Position numbers and translations under genes: made by a program | Source of the DNA: an uncultured Phocaeicola sp. | Lineage (GTDB): Bacteria; Bacteroidota; Bacteroidia; Bacteroidales; Bacteroidaceae | Length of the DNA: 64,000 nt | Reading direction: 5' to 3' | Assembly: GCA_948566455.1 (NCBI GenBank) | Contig: CAOYQO010000018.1 | Location: forward strand, 1 to 64,000 | The notes under the pieces: generated by a model | Database searches by the model: none | Seen by the model: only the letters and a program-made list of their open reading frames with translations | What the model was told of the DNA's origin: nothing | Shown here: positions 17,633-26,581 of the stretch, in pieces | How positions within the stretch are numbered: the first letter of the stretch is position 1 | How the letters are laid out: each line of letters starts with the position of its first letter

Positions 17633-18772
17633 TTATTTCTCTACTGAGAATTTGAAAATACATTCGCTGTTGTATGTCTGTCCCGGTTCCAATACCACGC
17701 TGGGCCATTCCGGCTTATTAGGACTGTCGGGATAGTGTTGTGTTTCCAAGCATACGGAAGCACGTTGGTTGTAAGTGATGCCTTTTTTACCTGTTACAGT
17801 TCCATCAAGGAAGTTACCGGTATAAACTTGTATACCCGGTTCGTTGGTATATACTTCCAGAGTAATACCGCTTTCAGGTGAAGTCAGTTTTGCTGCTAAT
17901 TGAGCAATGTCTCCATTTGTGTTCAGCACCCAGTTGTGGTCATAGCCATTTCCGTTTTTCAACTGAACAAAGTCGAAGTTAGTAATGTCTTGTCCTATCG
18001 TTTTAGGAGTAGTGAAGTCCATCGGAGTATCTTTCACCGTTACAATTTCTCCGGTAGTCATGAAAGTGCTGTCCACTGGAGTGTAGTTGTCTGCATTTAC
18101 ATATAAGATATGATCTGTTGCAGCTTTTGAAGGATTACCGGATAAGTTGAAGTAAGAGTGGTTGGTCATGTTGATGACTGTCTTCTTATCTGTAGTAGCG
18201 CTATACTTTATATCTATAGCGTTGTCATCTGTTAGTTTGAAAAGAACTTTGGCTGTTACATTACCGGGGAAGTTTTCATCTCCGTCCGGTGAAATACGGG
18301 TCAGTTCCAGTGTAGTTTCATCAATCGGGTTGGCTTCATATACTTGGTATTGCCAGCCTTTAGGACCGCCATGCAAGCAATGTCCGAAGTTGTTTTGCGG
18401 TAATTGGATAGTGTCTCCGTCCAGTACGATTCTTCCCTGGTTGATGCGGTTTGCATAACGACCGATGGAAGCGCCGAAGTCACTTGGGATATTTACATAA
18501 TCGGCAATGCTGTCGAAGCCCAGGACAACGTCCTGCATATTCCCGTTTTTGTCGGGAACCATAATAGAAACGATACGTCCTCCGAAGTTAGTGATGCATA
18601 CTTCCATGCCCGACTTGTTCTTCAAGGTGTAAAGATCTGTTTTGGCATTGTTCACTTCTGTTTGAAAAATCACCGGATTCAGACCGGACAAAGTCAACTC
18701 CTGAGCTGGCTTGTTATTGCACGCAGATAACATCAGTGCGGCAATTCCTGCAAGTAGAAAACTGTTTTTCAT
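17633..18772 (-). CDS. galM: Aldose 1-epimerase, lipoprotein
   Basis: This 379-residue protein starts at the ATG at 18772, giving a clean lipoprotein signal (LMLSACNNK, Cys18). An upstream in-frame start would put 19 charged residues before the signal. The mutarotase fold shows NRINQGRI, HGGPKGW and MTNHSYFNL with the conserved catalytic-type His, and a late Glu near SVCLETQHYPDSPNKPEWPS. As an envelope enzyme it would interconvert anomers of released arabinose or galactose before uptake. It heads the galM-araP-araR-araD-araA-araB operon. A cytosolic paralogue is encoded at 45412. Confidence 0.92.
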   Translation of the reverse strand: MKNSFLLAGIAALMLSACNNKPAQELTLSGLNPVIFQTEVNNAKTDLYTLKNKSGMEVCITNFGGRIVSIMVPDKNGNMQDVVLGFDSIADYVNIPSDFGASIGRYANRINQGRIVLDGDTIQLPQNNFGHCLHGGPKGWQYQVYEANPIDETTLELTRISPDGDENFPGNVTAKVLFKLTDDNAIDIKYSATTDKKTVINMTNHSYFNLSGNPSKAATDHILYVNADNYTPVDSTFMTTGEIVTVKDTPMDFTTPKTIGQDITNFDFVQLKNGNGYDHNWVLNTNGDIAQLAAKLTSPESGITLEVYTNEPGIQVYTGNFLDGTVTGKKGITYNQRASVCLETQHYPDSPNKPEWPSVVLEPGQTYNSECIFKFSVEK

Positions 18773-18817
18773 GGTTCTATTTTTAATGTAAATGAGATAA
18801 TTATCTGATTTTGGGTG

Positions 18818-18825
18818 TAAAAGTA
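18818..18825 (-). promoter_or_regulatory. -7 promoter box of the ara operon
   Basis: The minus strand reads TACTTTTA, one base off TAnnTTTG, 45 bases upstream of the galM start. The -33 position is covered by the palindrome at 18841-18853, as expected for a repressed promoter. Confidence 0.45.
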
Positions 18826-18840
18826 ACACTTTATTTGAGT

Positions 18841-18873
18841 GTGTTAGCTACACTTGTATATGTTATGTAACAT
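18841..18873. promoter_or_regulatory. Palindromic operator candidates upstream of the ara operon
   Basis: Two imperfect palindromes stand side by side: GTGTTAGCTACAC (18841-18853) and ATGTTATGTAACAT (18860-18873, 6-bp arms around a 2-base centre). The first covers the -33 region. Their TGTTA/TAACA cores recur at the transketolase promoter (5013-5026). AraR binding is inferred from position; the published AraR motif was not available for comparison. Confidence 0.5.
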
Positions 18874-18881
18874 AAAAGTAA

Positions 18882-18920
18882 AAAAACAGCCTCAAATGTC
18901 GGGTTGTTGAGGCTGTTTTT
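18882..18920 (-). terminator. Terminator of the arabinan SusCD-GH43 operon
   Basis: Arms AAAAACAGCCTCAA (18882-18895) and TTGAGGCTGTTTTT (18907-18920) are perfect 14-mers with an 11-base loop. On the minus strand the stem ends in a T run. It is placed 140 bases past the GH43 stop and just before the ara promoter, insulating the two operons. Confidence 0.85.
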
Positions 18921-18932
18921 AGAGTCCAGATT

Positions 18933-18987
18933 TACCAATTCCCTACCAAGTCCGTATCAGCTCCTTACCAACTCCCTATCAAGTCCA
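18933..18987. repeat. Five tandem 11-bp repeats with inverted relatives nearby
   Basis: Units start at 18933, 18944, 18955, 18966 and 18977 and follow the pattern TAYCANNTCCN (for example TACCAAGTCCG, TATCAAGTCCA). Between 19004 and 19047, further 11-bp periodic units such as CCAGATACGGT run as inverted versions. The block separates the GH43 stop (19060) from its terminator. Confidence 0.8.
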
Positions 18988-19059
18988 AATGTATAGACAC
19001 GAAGCAGATACGGACCAGATACGGTTCATATACTATCCGGATATGGACGGAATCTTATT

Positions 19060-20973
19060 TTATTTCTTCTTTTTACCCCAATACGTCTTGCTGTTGGTAT
19101 ACCCTGCATAAACAATTGTATGAGTTCTCGGGCTGGCTTCCCAATCCACTTCCCGTTGCAGACATACTTCCACTCCATTGCTGAATGTGATGCGCTGGTT
19201 GTCGGCATCATAGTTCCACGTTGCGCCTTTCCAAGAACCATCGGTTACTTTATGATCGGCAGAAAGTGTCATTGTATTGGATGTTTTCTGCTTTCCGTAA
19301 GAGTAGGAGAGGTCTATATGTTCCCAACTCCCTGTCAGTTCATCTTCTGTTATAGGCAGTTGGGGCACGGCGCCATAACGTTCCGGCATTACTACCGGCC
19401 ATCCCGTACTGGTCCATTTGATGGAACGTACATGCCCCATCATCACGGCATTGCTCGCATTGATACCCGGTATATCTTTGGGCAGACGTCCTTGCGAGGC
19501 ATAATACCAATTCCCATTTCCATCGTTAAAAATAGCACAGTGAGCGATACCTACCCATCCGTTGCTGTTGCTGAACTTGTAGGGGTGTGTAACGATGGGG
19601 AGCATTTCGCCGCCGAATCTGGTGAGATCTGTTCCGTCAATGCCTAAGTAAGGACCCAGAATGCTTTGAGAACGACACACGCGTGTGTTATAAGGTACAT
19701 CCAATGCATCATAAGCCATGAACAGGTAATAATATCCAGTGTTTGGATTATAAATGATTTCCGGTCCTTCGGATGCCTGCCAGCGATTCCCAATTTGGCG
19801 GGTGACGAGTAGTTGCCCGTAAGGAGCTATATCTTCTTCCGTTCCCCAAGGCTTGGGCAATGTATTCAGTGGCTTTCCGGTGGCTGCATCTACTTCCAGC
19901 GCCGCTATGCCGCTATGCCATGAGCCGTAAACCAGATAGTGCTTGCCATCTTTGTCGATAATATAACTGGGGTCGATTGCATTCCATTTATAATAGCAAT
20001 TTGTCCAGTCATCGGGCTTGACGTTGAAATTTAATTCTTTATCAGAGGCATTTGTGATGACGTATCCTTTGTCTTCCCAACCTCCATTATTGGCAGGGTC
20101 GGTGTTTTCCATCATGCCGATAAAGGCACGTTCGCCCCAAGTGTTCTCACCGTTGAGCAAGCCCGGGCATACGATGGAATAGTACATGCGGTAAAGCCCG
20201 TTTCTGACTTTCCGGACACAAGGTGCCCAATAACCAAAGGTATTTATGGCAGGCTGAACTTCATTCAACCCCATGGCTTTGCGTATTTCGTTCAATTTAG
20301 GAATCACCCAGCCGGGTAGTGAGTTCATGGTACCTCCCATGTATTCCCAATTCACGAGGTCTTTGGATCGACGGCAGTGAAAATGTCCGCCGTATTCATG
20401 CGCATTGCCATACGAGGCATCCGTCTGATACATATAATAATAACCGTCTTCAGCTAGTACTATACTGGGGTCATGTACATTGGCTAAATTCCATTGGCTT
20501 CTGTTGCTCCAGTCTGCAATGCTGGTATAATCATCAGGATAGGAAGGAGCTATGTATTTATCCAATTCGGAAGTAATGCTGCGGGCTGCTGTTGTGAATG
20601 AAATTTCTGTTGAATAGACTGGATTTCCATTGGCTACAGTAGCAAAAGCCTTGGCATAGTATTTAGTTTCAGGCTCAAGTTCCGTTATGGTCAGGTTGAG
20701 TGACAGATCTGCGCTGCTCATTTCAACAGTCCGGTTGGAAATGGTCGGATTAGACTGGGTATCATAACAAATACCTTTCTTTAAGATAGCGGATGGGGTA
20801 TTTGTTGTGATAGTCGCAATTATAGTTGCTCTATCTTCCGTAACATTTGACACAGATGGTGCCGAAATGGAAATAGTTGTCTCGTCTATGTCAGGCTCAT
20901 TGCTTTCGCTGCTGCACGCTCCTGATAAAACTGAATAACTGAAGAGTAATAGGGTCCACTTGAAGAACTTCAT
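19060..20973 (-). CDS. GH43 endo-alpha-1,5-L-arabinanase with N-terminal Fn3-like domain, surface lipoprotein
   Basis: This 637-residue protein has a lipoprotein signal (Cys20) followed by an acidic stretch (SSESNEPDIDE) of the kind that sends Bacteroides lipoproteins to the cell surface. Residues 38-128 form an Fn3-like domain. The GH43 five-blade propeller follows, with catalytic base Asp168 (VHDPS), pKa modulator Asp334 (AIDPSY) and acid Glu402 (ASEGPE). A C-terminal beta domain (about 545-635) is like that of extracellular arabinanases. It should cut the arabinan backbone. It is the last gene of the SusCD operon and corresponds in position to BT_0360. The N-terminal domain resembles the neighbouring 148-residue lipoprotein. 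Confidence 0.88.
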   Translation of the reverse strand: MKFFKWTLLLFSYSVLSGACSSESNEPDIDETTISISAPSVSNVTEDRATIIATITTNTPSAILKKGICYDTQSNPTISNRTVEMSSADLSLNLTITELEPETKYYAKAFATVANGNPVYSTEISFTTAARSITSELDKYIAPSYPDDYTSIADWSNRSQWNLANVHDPSIVLAEDGYYYMYQTDASYGNAHEYGGHFHCRRSKDLVNWEYMGGTMNSLPGWVIPKLNEIRKAMGLNEVQPAINTFGYWAPCVRKVRNGLYRMYYSIVCPGLLNGENTWGERAFIGMMENTDPANNGGWEDKGYVITNASDKELNFNVKPDDWTNCYYKWNAIDPSYIIDKDGKHYLVYGSWHSGIAALEVDAATGKPLNTLPKPWGTEEDIAPYGQLLVTRQIGNRWQASEGPEIIYNPNTGYYYLFMAYDALDVPYNTRVCRSQSILGPYLGIDGTDLTRFGGEMLPIVTHPYKFSNSNGWVGIAHCAIFNDGNGNWYYASQGRLPKDIPGINASNAVMMGHVRSIKWTSTGWPVVMPERYGAVPQLPITEDELTGSWEHIDLSYSYGKQKTSNTMTLSADHKVTDGSWKGATWNYDADNQRITFSNGVEVCLQREVDWEASPRTHTIVYAGYTNSKTYWGKKKK

Positions 20974-21013
20974 AAGTAAATTGTTATTGGTAAATTAGTA
21001 CTATAGAGAAACA

Positions 21014-21065
21014 AATTACGAGTTACAATTTAAAAGCATTGCTTTTATAATTGTAACTCGTAATT
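21014..21065. repeat. Near-perfect 24-bp stem hairpin in the intercistronic gap
   Basis: Arms AATTACGAGTTACAATT (21014-21030) and AATTGTAACTCGTAATT (21049-21065) continue inward as AAAAGC/GCTTTT around the loop ATT, with one bulged base. It fills half of the 101-base gap between the small lipoprotein gene and the GH43 gene and has no T run on the coding side. Confidence 0.8.
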
Positions 21066-21074
21066 AATATAGTT

Positions 21075-21521
21075 TTATTCAGTAGGTGTCTCTTCAGAAG
21101 GTGTTTCCGGTTCTGTTACTCCTACAGTCATTTCCACTTCAGGCGAATAAACTACTCCATTAGGGTAAAGAGTAGCAAAAGCCCGTACATAATATACAGT
21201 ATTGTCTGCCAACTCAGTCAGAGTTGCTTCCATCTTTCCATTCTCAGGAAGAGTTTTCACTGTGGCACTGTAGATGGTAGGATTCTTGGAGGTATCATAG
21301 CAGAAACCATAGGCCATTACTCTGATAGTGCCTTCATCCAAATCTTTTTGACTGACCATTACATCAGAAGTTGCTATGGCAGTAGGGGCTGCAATCTCGG
21401 TCAGTACGGGAGTACCGAGTGAGAGTTCACCGTAATCGTTATCATCGTCGTCACAAGCGGTAAAACCGATTAGCAGTGAGCAACTCACCACTAGTATACT
21501 TAACCATTTATTAAGTTTCAT
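21075..21521 (-). CDS. Small surface lipoprotein with one Fn3-like domain, putative glycan-binding protein
   Basis: This 148-residue protein has a lipoprotein signal (Cys23 in IGFTACDDDDND). Four aspartates directly after the Cys are a strong surface-export signal. Residues about 37-131 form one beta-sandwich domain of Fn3 type containing GFCYDTSKNPTIYS and YYVRAFA. The same pattern (GICYDTQSNPTISN, YYAKAFA) occurs in the N-terminal domain of the GH43 enzyme downstream. Its place after SusD is where SusE-type surface glycan-binding proteins sit, so an arabinan-binding or spacer role is inferred. The C-terminal tail is rich in Thr, Glu and Pro. Confidence 0.75.
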   Translation of the reverse strand: MKLNKWLSILVVSCSLLIGFTACDDDDNDYGELSLGTPVLTEIAAPTAIATSDVMVSQKDLDEGTIRVMAYGFCYDTSKNPTIYSATVKTLPENGKMEATLTELADNTVYYVRAFATLYPNGVVYSPEVEMTVGVTEPETPSEETPTE

Positions 21522-21550
21522 ATTTTCGGAGTTTTAATGAGTTTATTTTT

Positions 21551-23332
21551 TTATTGCATTTCCCAGCCGGGATTTTGTCCTAAGTTAGGCAATCTCTTGA
21601 TTTCGGCATCCGGTATAGGGAAGTAGTAGTTTTTCGGACTGTTGAAAGCACGTGATTGGTGCATTTCCGCCGGACCGTAATTGAACACCGTACTTTGCCC
21701 CGGAGTTACAGCTACACCGTAAAGGTTATAAACCTGCTGGTAGTAGGGCAGATTCTTTTCGCTGGCGGCACTTTTGCTTTCGAATAACTTCCAGCGGCGC
21801 TCGTCGAAGAAACGATGGTCCTCGAAGCAAAGTTCGATGCGGCGTTCGTTGCGGATACGTTCGCGAAGCTGCGACTGGCTCATTCCACTGTAGGGTGGCA
21901 TGCCTACACGGGCACGCACTTCGTTCACATATTGATAAGCATTGTCCGGACCTTCAGCTTCGTTGATGGCTTCGGCAGCATTCAGCAATACTTCGGCATA
22001 GCGGAAGATAGGACAGGCGTGTGTATAAGTAGTCGGACTCTTGAACGACATATTATTCAGGAACTTCTTAGTATAGTATCCGGTGAGTGTTCCACCGTGC
22101 AGTTCATGATAATCTTTGCCGGAACCATAAGTAACATCTACTTCACGTTCTTCATCTTGTTTTGCATCTCCCCAGATAGAACCGTGGTGCAGAATGGTTT
22201 GCTCCAAACGTGGGCCACGGTTGGCGTACGGATTCTGCGGATCGTAAGACGGATCTTTATCTATAGGAAGACCATTTTTAGTTTCATAGCTATCCACCAA
22301 GTTCTGTGTCGGATTGGTACGTCCGGTTGAGTTTACACTACCACTGAATCCGCAGGGAGCCAGGAACAGTTCAATTTCACGGGTTTGCCATTCTGAACGG
22401 CTCAAGATATACTCGTTGTTCAGGTGAGGCGTGGAAACGAAACATTCATAATAGTTCTTGTCCGTATCATTATCTGCCGTAGTATACAGTCTGTACGGAT
22501 TGCTCTGGGTTCTGTTTTTCGTGATGAAGTCTGTTGCAGCCGTTGCAGCTTCCCTCCATAGGGAAGCGTCATTGTTAGGATTGTGCAAAGGTGATGCTCT
22601 GTACAACAATGCTCTTGCTTTCAATGCATACGCTGCAGCACCGTTCACACGTCCCCAGTTCAGCTCTTCCTGTGCATACCGGAAAGGCAACACGTCTTTT
22701 ATCTTATCACATTCGTCAGCAATCCATTTCAGTGCATCGGCGCAATTGGTGCGTGCCATGTTCATTTGTTCCGGATTGGTGTATTCGAAAATGATGGGCT
22801 CGCCGTTCTCATCTTCACCTACGATGGGGATATCGCCGAACCAACTGGCCTGGTCGAAGTGGAAGATGGCACGGAGCAGTCGGGCTTCAGCCATGTAACG
22901 GTCGTACAAACGGTTGTCGTCACCCTCCATTTCAGTATTCTTCACAACGCTTTCGCGGGCATACTTCAGAAAGTTGTTGGCGGCACGGATGCCTTTGAAG
23001 TTCTTTGGCCAGAAATCTTCTGCAAACGAATGTTTGGTTGCGGAATAAGCGTCTGTCAATACACTGTGATAGTAATGTACACTCCAGAAAGAGAGTGCAT
23101 TATCTGTCATACAGTCGCGTGATGCACCACGGAACTGGCCATCTGTATAACCTACGAACGCATCCGGTAGGTAGGTATATATATTTGCCAGATAGCCGCG
23201 GGTATTCTCAAATTTCTGGAACACCTGTTCCGCATCCAAGGTCAAGTCTACCTCTTTGTCTAAGAAGTCGCTGCAAGAGGTGAAATTTACAGCCAGCAGT
23301 GCGGCTGCCATATATTTGAATATCTTTTTCAT
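21551..23332 (-). CDS. SusD-like starch-binding-type outer-membrane lipoprotein
   Basis: This 593-residue RagB/SusD protein has a lipoprotein signal (Cys20 in NFTSCSDFLDKE) followed by the family motif FLDKE. The C-terminal SusD signature is seen around ERIRNERRIELCFEDHRFFDERRW. It caps the SusC barrel encoded just upstream (18-base gap) and delivers arabino-oligosaccharides to it. Many aromatic residues fit glycan contact. It is the second of two SusD proteins in the operon. Confidence 0.95.
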   Translation of the reverse strand: MKKIFKYMAAALLAVNFTSCSDFLDKEVDLTLDAEQVFQKFENTRGYLANIYTYLPDAFVGYTDGQFRGASRDCMTDNALSFWSVHYYHSVLTDAYSATKHSFAEDFWPKNFKGIRAANNFLKYARESVVKNTEMEGDDNRLYDRYMAEARLLRAIFHFDQASWFGDIPIVGEDENGEPIIFEYTNPEQMNMARTNCADALKWIADECDKIKDVLPFRYAQEELNWGRVNGAAAYALKARALLYRASPLHNPNNDASLWREAATAATDFITKNRTQSNPYRLYTTADNDTDKNYYECFVSTPHLNNEYILSRSEWQTREIELFLAPCGFSGSVNSTGRTNPTQNLVDSYETKNGLPIDKDPSYDPQNPYANRGPRLEQTILHHGSIWGDAKQDEEREVDVTYGSGKDYHELHGGTLTGYYTKKFLNNMSFKSPTTYTHACPIFRYAEVLLNAAEAINEAEGPDNAYQYVNEVRARVGMPPYSGMSQSQLRERIRNERRIELCFEDHRFFDERRWKLFESKSAASEKNLPYYQQVYNLYGVAVTPGQSTVFNYGPAEMHQSRAFNSPKNYYFPIPDAEIKRLPNLGQNPGWEMQ

Positions 23333-23350
23333 ATTTCTCTGTTTTTCATA

Positions 23351-26300
23351 TTAGAAACCAATGTTTATACCGAATGTAAATGTCCGGGTTTTTGGATACC
23401 ACCATACGTAGCTCATCGGTTTTTCCGGGTCACAACCATCGGGTACGCTGCTCCATGTGCAGAGGTTATATCCGCTGAAGTAGAGACGGCACTTGGTCAG
23501 GTTGGCCTTTGCAATCAACCGTTTGGGTAATGAATAACCTACTTCGACGTTGCGGAGTGACAAGAAGTTGCCGTTTACAATCCAAATGTCATTCTGATAA
23601 GTTCCCGTATCGCGGTCACTGTCGATGGCATTATAACTACCGTAAGTAGGACGAGGATAGGTTGCATTCACGTTGCGCGGATCAAGCGGATCGTCTGTAT
23701 AGTAACCCCATGTTTTTACCACTTCGTGGGTACCTTGATTACCCCATCCTGACCAGGCAACAGCCGGAGACAAGAATACATCACGGTTCAGATAAGCGGT
23801 GAATACGGCACGGGCATCGAAACCTTTCCATTCGAAACCGAAGTTAAGGGTCGGAATCAACTCGGGGATAATGGTGTATGTATCCGGTATCATGTCGTTA
23901 GAGTCAATCTGGCGGTCGCCATTTAAATCTTTGAATACGGCTGTACCGAGTTTCTGTGCACCATTGGAGGCTGCATTATACGGATATTTTTCCGGATGGT
24001 CAATAGCATCCTGCTGGCTGGTTGCAATCAGGTTGGCGTCGCTGGCCCATTGAATGAATTTGTAACGGTTCCAACCGCCGACACCGTTGTTGAATGAACT
24101 TTCGTACAAACCGGCTACAGAAGTGTAGTCATAGATACGATTGCCTGTTTTACGTTGCCATTCCACGTTAGGTTCTGTTTCGTCCATTTCAGTAATCTTA
24201 TTCGTATTGTAGGTTAACATACCTTCAATATAGTAGTTGAAATCACCAATATGATGACGATGTCCGAGTGTAACTTCAAAACCTTTCGTTTCAGCTTTTC
24301 CGTATGAGTCTTTTGCTACGGAGATTCCTAAAAGAGAAGGTACACTGGTGCGAGTAACCAGAATGTTAGAACGCCATTCTTGGAAAGCATCTACCGAACC
24401 ATAGATCTTTTTATTCCAGAAGTCGAAGTCCAACCCGATATTCAGCATGTCCGAGATTTCCCATTTGTTATTGGCGTTACCAGCCATTGTTTCCGCAAAT
24501 CCGTTGATGTAAGAACCGGAATATCCAAAACCGTAACCGGTAGCGGAACCATACGTATTTTGATAAGCGTAACGACCTCCACCTGTGGTGGATTGTCCGG
24601 CACGACCGTAAGAAGCGCGAAGTTTCAAGAGGTTGATATTTTTATTTTTCAGCCAAGGCTCTTCGGAAGCTACCCAACCTGCGGATGCACCGTAGAAAGT
24701 TCCCCAACGTTGGTCTTCCCTGAAATTATCACAACCCATGCGTGAGATGTTTCCAGAGAAGATATAACGGTTGGCGTAGTCGTAAGTTACTTGTCCGTTG
24801 TATGAAAGATAACGGTTGGAAGATGCATATCCGTTCGATTGGTTACGGTAAGCGCGAGCGAATGCGCGGGCTTCAACGGTGTGTTGACCGAATTTGTTGC
24901 TGTAACCTAAACCTCCCATTAGGTTCAGATTGTAGTAGAACTCACGCTGGTTAGGAGTCGGATCACTCAATGCGGAATACGTAGTGTACTGCGTATATTT
25001 GAATTGTGACGGATCGGTTACGTCCATATTCATATAATCATAGTTATATGAATTAACACTGTTCCTTTGAGTGGATTCGAACGTTTCATAGGAATCAAAA
25101 CTAATGGTTGCATTCACTTTCAGACCTTTCAATATGGGGCTTAAGTCACCGTTGACGTTCAGTGTAGAATACAAATTACGACGACGGTTCTTTTCCTGAC
25201 TCGAAGCGGCGAGGTAGCGACCTGCATTGTTAGCGGTACTGGAGGCGTAGATCTGACCATTCGGTGTGTATACCGGTTCCATAGGGTTGGCTTCAACTAC
25301 TCCGAATGTAGCCAGATTGAATACACTTTCTGTGGGTTGTGTAATGTTGTCGATACGTCCACCTAAGTCAAGAGATACGTTGAGGTGCTTGGTTACATCA
25401 ATGTCGATGTTCGAACGTAAGTTCCAGCGGTTCAGCGTATGGCCGGTATTATAATTCTTATTATAATTAGTCCACTTGTCATTCCACATGCCTTCCTGAC
25501 GGAGGTAAGAGAATGAAACATAATAGCGGGCACGTTCGTTACCACCACTGATTTGCAGGTTAGTCTTGTACATAGGAGCTGTTTCGCGATAAAGTTCGTC
25601 GGCCCAACTGGTATTGAAGTATCTGTATTGGTCGATACCTTCCAGTGTTTCTCCGTTGCATACGCGGCGGTACATTTCAATCTGTTCGTCGGTGTACATG
25701 GGATCCTGACCATCCAAATATTTCACCCGGTTGCGTGTCAGAGCCATGTTATAGGAATTCTGGTTTTCCATCTTGTTGCTCAACATTTGGAAACCTACCT
25801 CTTGCGTGAAGTCGATATTCGTCTTTCCGGCACTACCGCGTTTGGTAGTTACCAAGATTGCACCATTGGCACCACGCATGCCGTAAATAGCAGTAGCAGC
25901 AGCATCTTTCAGGATGGTGATGTTCTCAATAGGGAACGCATCGAGGAAAGAAAGGTCACGTTCCATATTATCCACTATAACCAGCGGAGCACGTGCGCCG
26001 GTGTTCATGGTACGGATACCACGGATATACATGGCTGTTTCCGTCCATCCCGGTTCACTGGACCATTCGTAAGTTTCCATACCGGTAACGGTAGAGGTGA
26101 ATGCATTCTGAAGCACTGTGATAGGATGCTTTTGCAATTCTTCACCGGTTACTACAGAGGTTGATTCGGTAACCAGCTTTTTGGCTTTACGTCCAAATGC
26201 AATAGGAGTAGTGTGGAGGTATTCGTCAAGGTCTGATTCCAGTTCAATCTTGAAACCTTCATTAAAGTCTACCGCTACTTGTGCATTCTTATATCCCACG

Positions 26301-26560
26301 CTGCTGATGCATATTTCATCCGACGCTCTTACATTCTTCAAACTGAAGTACCCGTTCTCGTCGGAGAGGACGATGCGGCTTTCTTCGGCTACATTCACCA
26401 CGGCTCCGGCAATAGGATTGCCTTCCGTGTCCACAATACGGCCTTTCAACGTCTGTGTGTTCTGTGCCCAGACAGCGCCGGTGGCAAGGAGTAAAGTTAC
26501 CAGCAGCAAGGCTTTGCCTGCTCCGGTTATTTTCTTTATGATATGATTCAAATTATACAT
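23351..26560 (-). CDS. SusC-like TonB-dependent outer-membrane transporter (first type)
   Basis: This 1069-residue protein has a signal peptide (to about residue 32), a carboxypeptidase-regulatory-like domain (about 36-112, LKGRIVDTEGNPIAGAVV), a plug domain (about 130-245, with NITILKDAAATAIYGMRGANG) and a 22-strand barrel to the C-terminal Phe. It would import arabino-oligosaccharides using TonB energy. The usual EEVVVVGYG TonB-box region is replaced by LDEYLHTTPIAFGRKAKK, unlike the second SusC. The gene follows SusD (26582) by 21 bases. Confidence 0.94.
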   Translation of the reverse strand: MYNLNHIIKKITGAGKALLLVTLLLATGAVWAQNTQTLKGRIVDTEGNPIAGAVVNVAEESRIVLSDENGYFSLKNVRASDEICISSVGYKNAQVAVDFNEGFKIELESDLDEYLHTTPIAFGRKAKKLVTESTSVVTGEELQKHPITVLQNAFTSTVTGMETYEWSSEPGWTETAMYIRGIRTMNTGARAPLVIVDNMERDLSFLDAFPIENITILKDAAATAIYGMRGANGAILVTTKRGSAGKTNIDFTQEVGFQMLSNKMENQNSYNMALTRNRVKYLDGQDPMYTDEQIEMYRRVCNGETLEGIDQYRYFNTSWADELYRETAPMYKTNLQISGGNERARYYVSFSYLRQEGMWNDKWTNYNKNYNTGHTLNRWNLRSNIDIDVTKHLNVSLDLGGRIDNITQPTESVFNLATFGVVEANPMEPVYTPNGQIYASSTANNAGRYLAASSQEKNRRRNLYSTLNVNGDLSPILKGLKVNATISFDSYETFESTQRNSVNSYNYDYMNMDVTDPSQFKYTQYTTYSALSDPTPNQREFYYNLNLMGGLGYSNKFGQHTVEARAFARAYRNQSNGYASSNRYLSYNGQVTYDYANRYIFSGNISRMGCDNFREDQRWGTFYGASAGWVASEEPWLKNKNINLLKLRASYGRAGQSTTGGGRYAYQNTYGSATGYGFGYSGSYINGFAETMAGNANNKWEISDMLNIGLDFDFWNKKIYGSVDAFQEWRSNILVTRTSVPSLLGISVAKDSYGKAETKGFEVTLGHRHHIGDFNYYIEGMLTYNTNKITEMDETEPNVEWQRKTGNRIYDYTSVAGLYESSFNNGVGGWNRYKFIQWASDANLIATSQQDAIDHPEKYPYNAASNGAQKLGTAVFKDLNGDRQIDSNDMIPDTYTIIPELIPTLNFGFEWKGFDARAVFTAYLNRDVFLSPAVAWSGWGNQGTHEVVKTWGYYTDDPLDPRNVNATYPRPTYGSYNAIDSDRDTGTYQNDIWIVNGNFLSLRNVEVGYSLPKRLIAKANLTKCRLYFSGYNLCTWSSVPDGCDPEKPMSYVWWYPKTRTFTFGINIGF

Positions 26561-26581
26561 ATTCTATATTTGATTTAAGGA

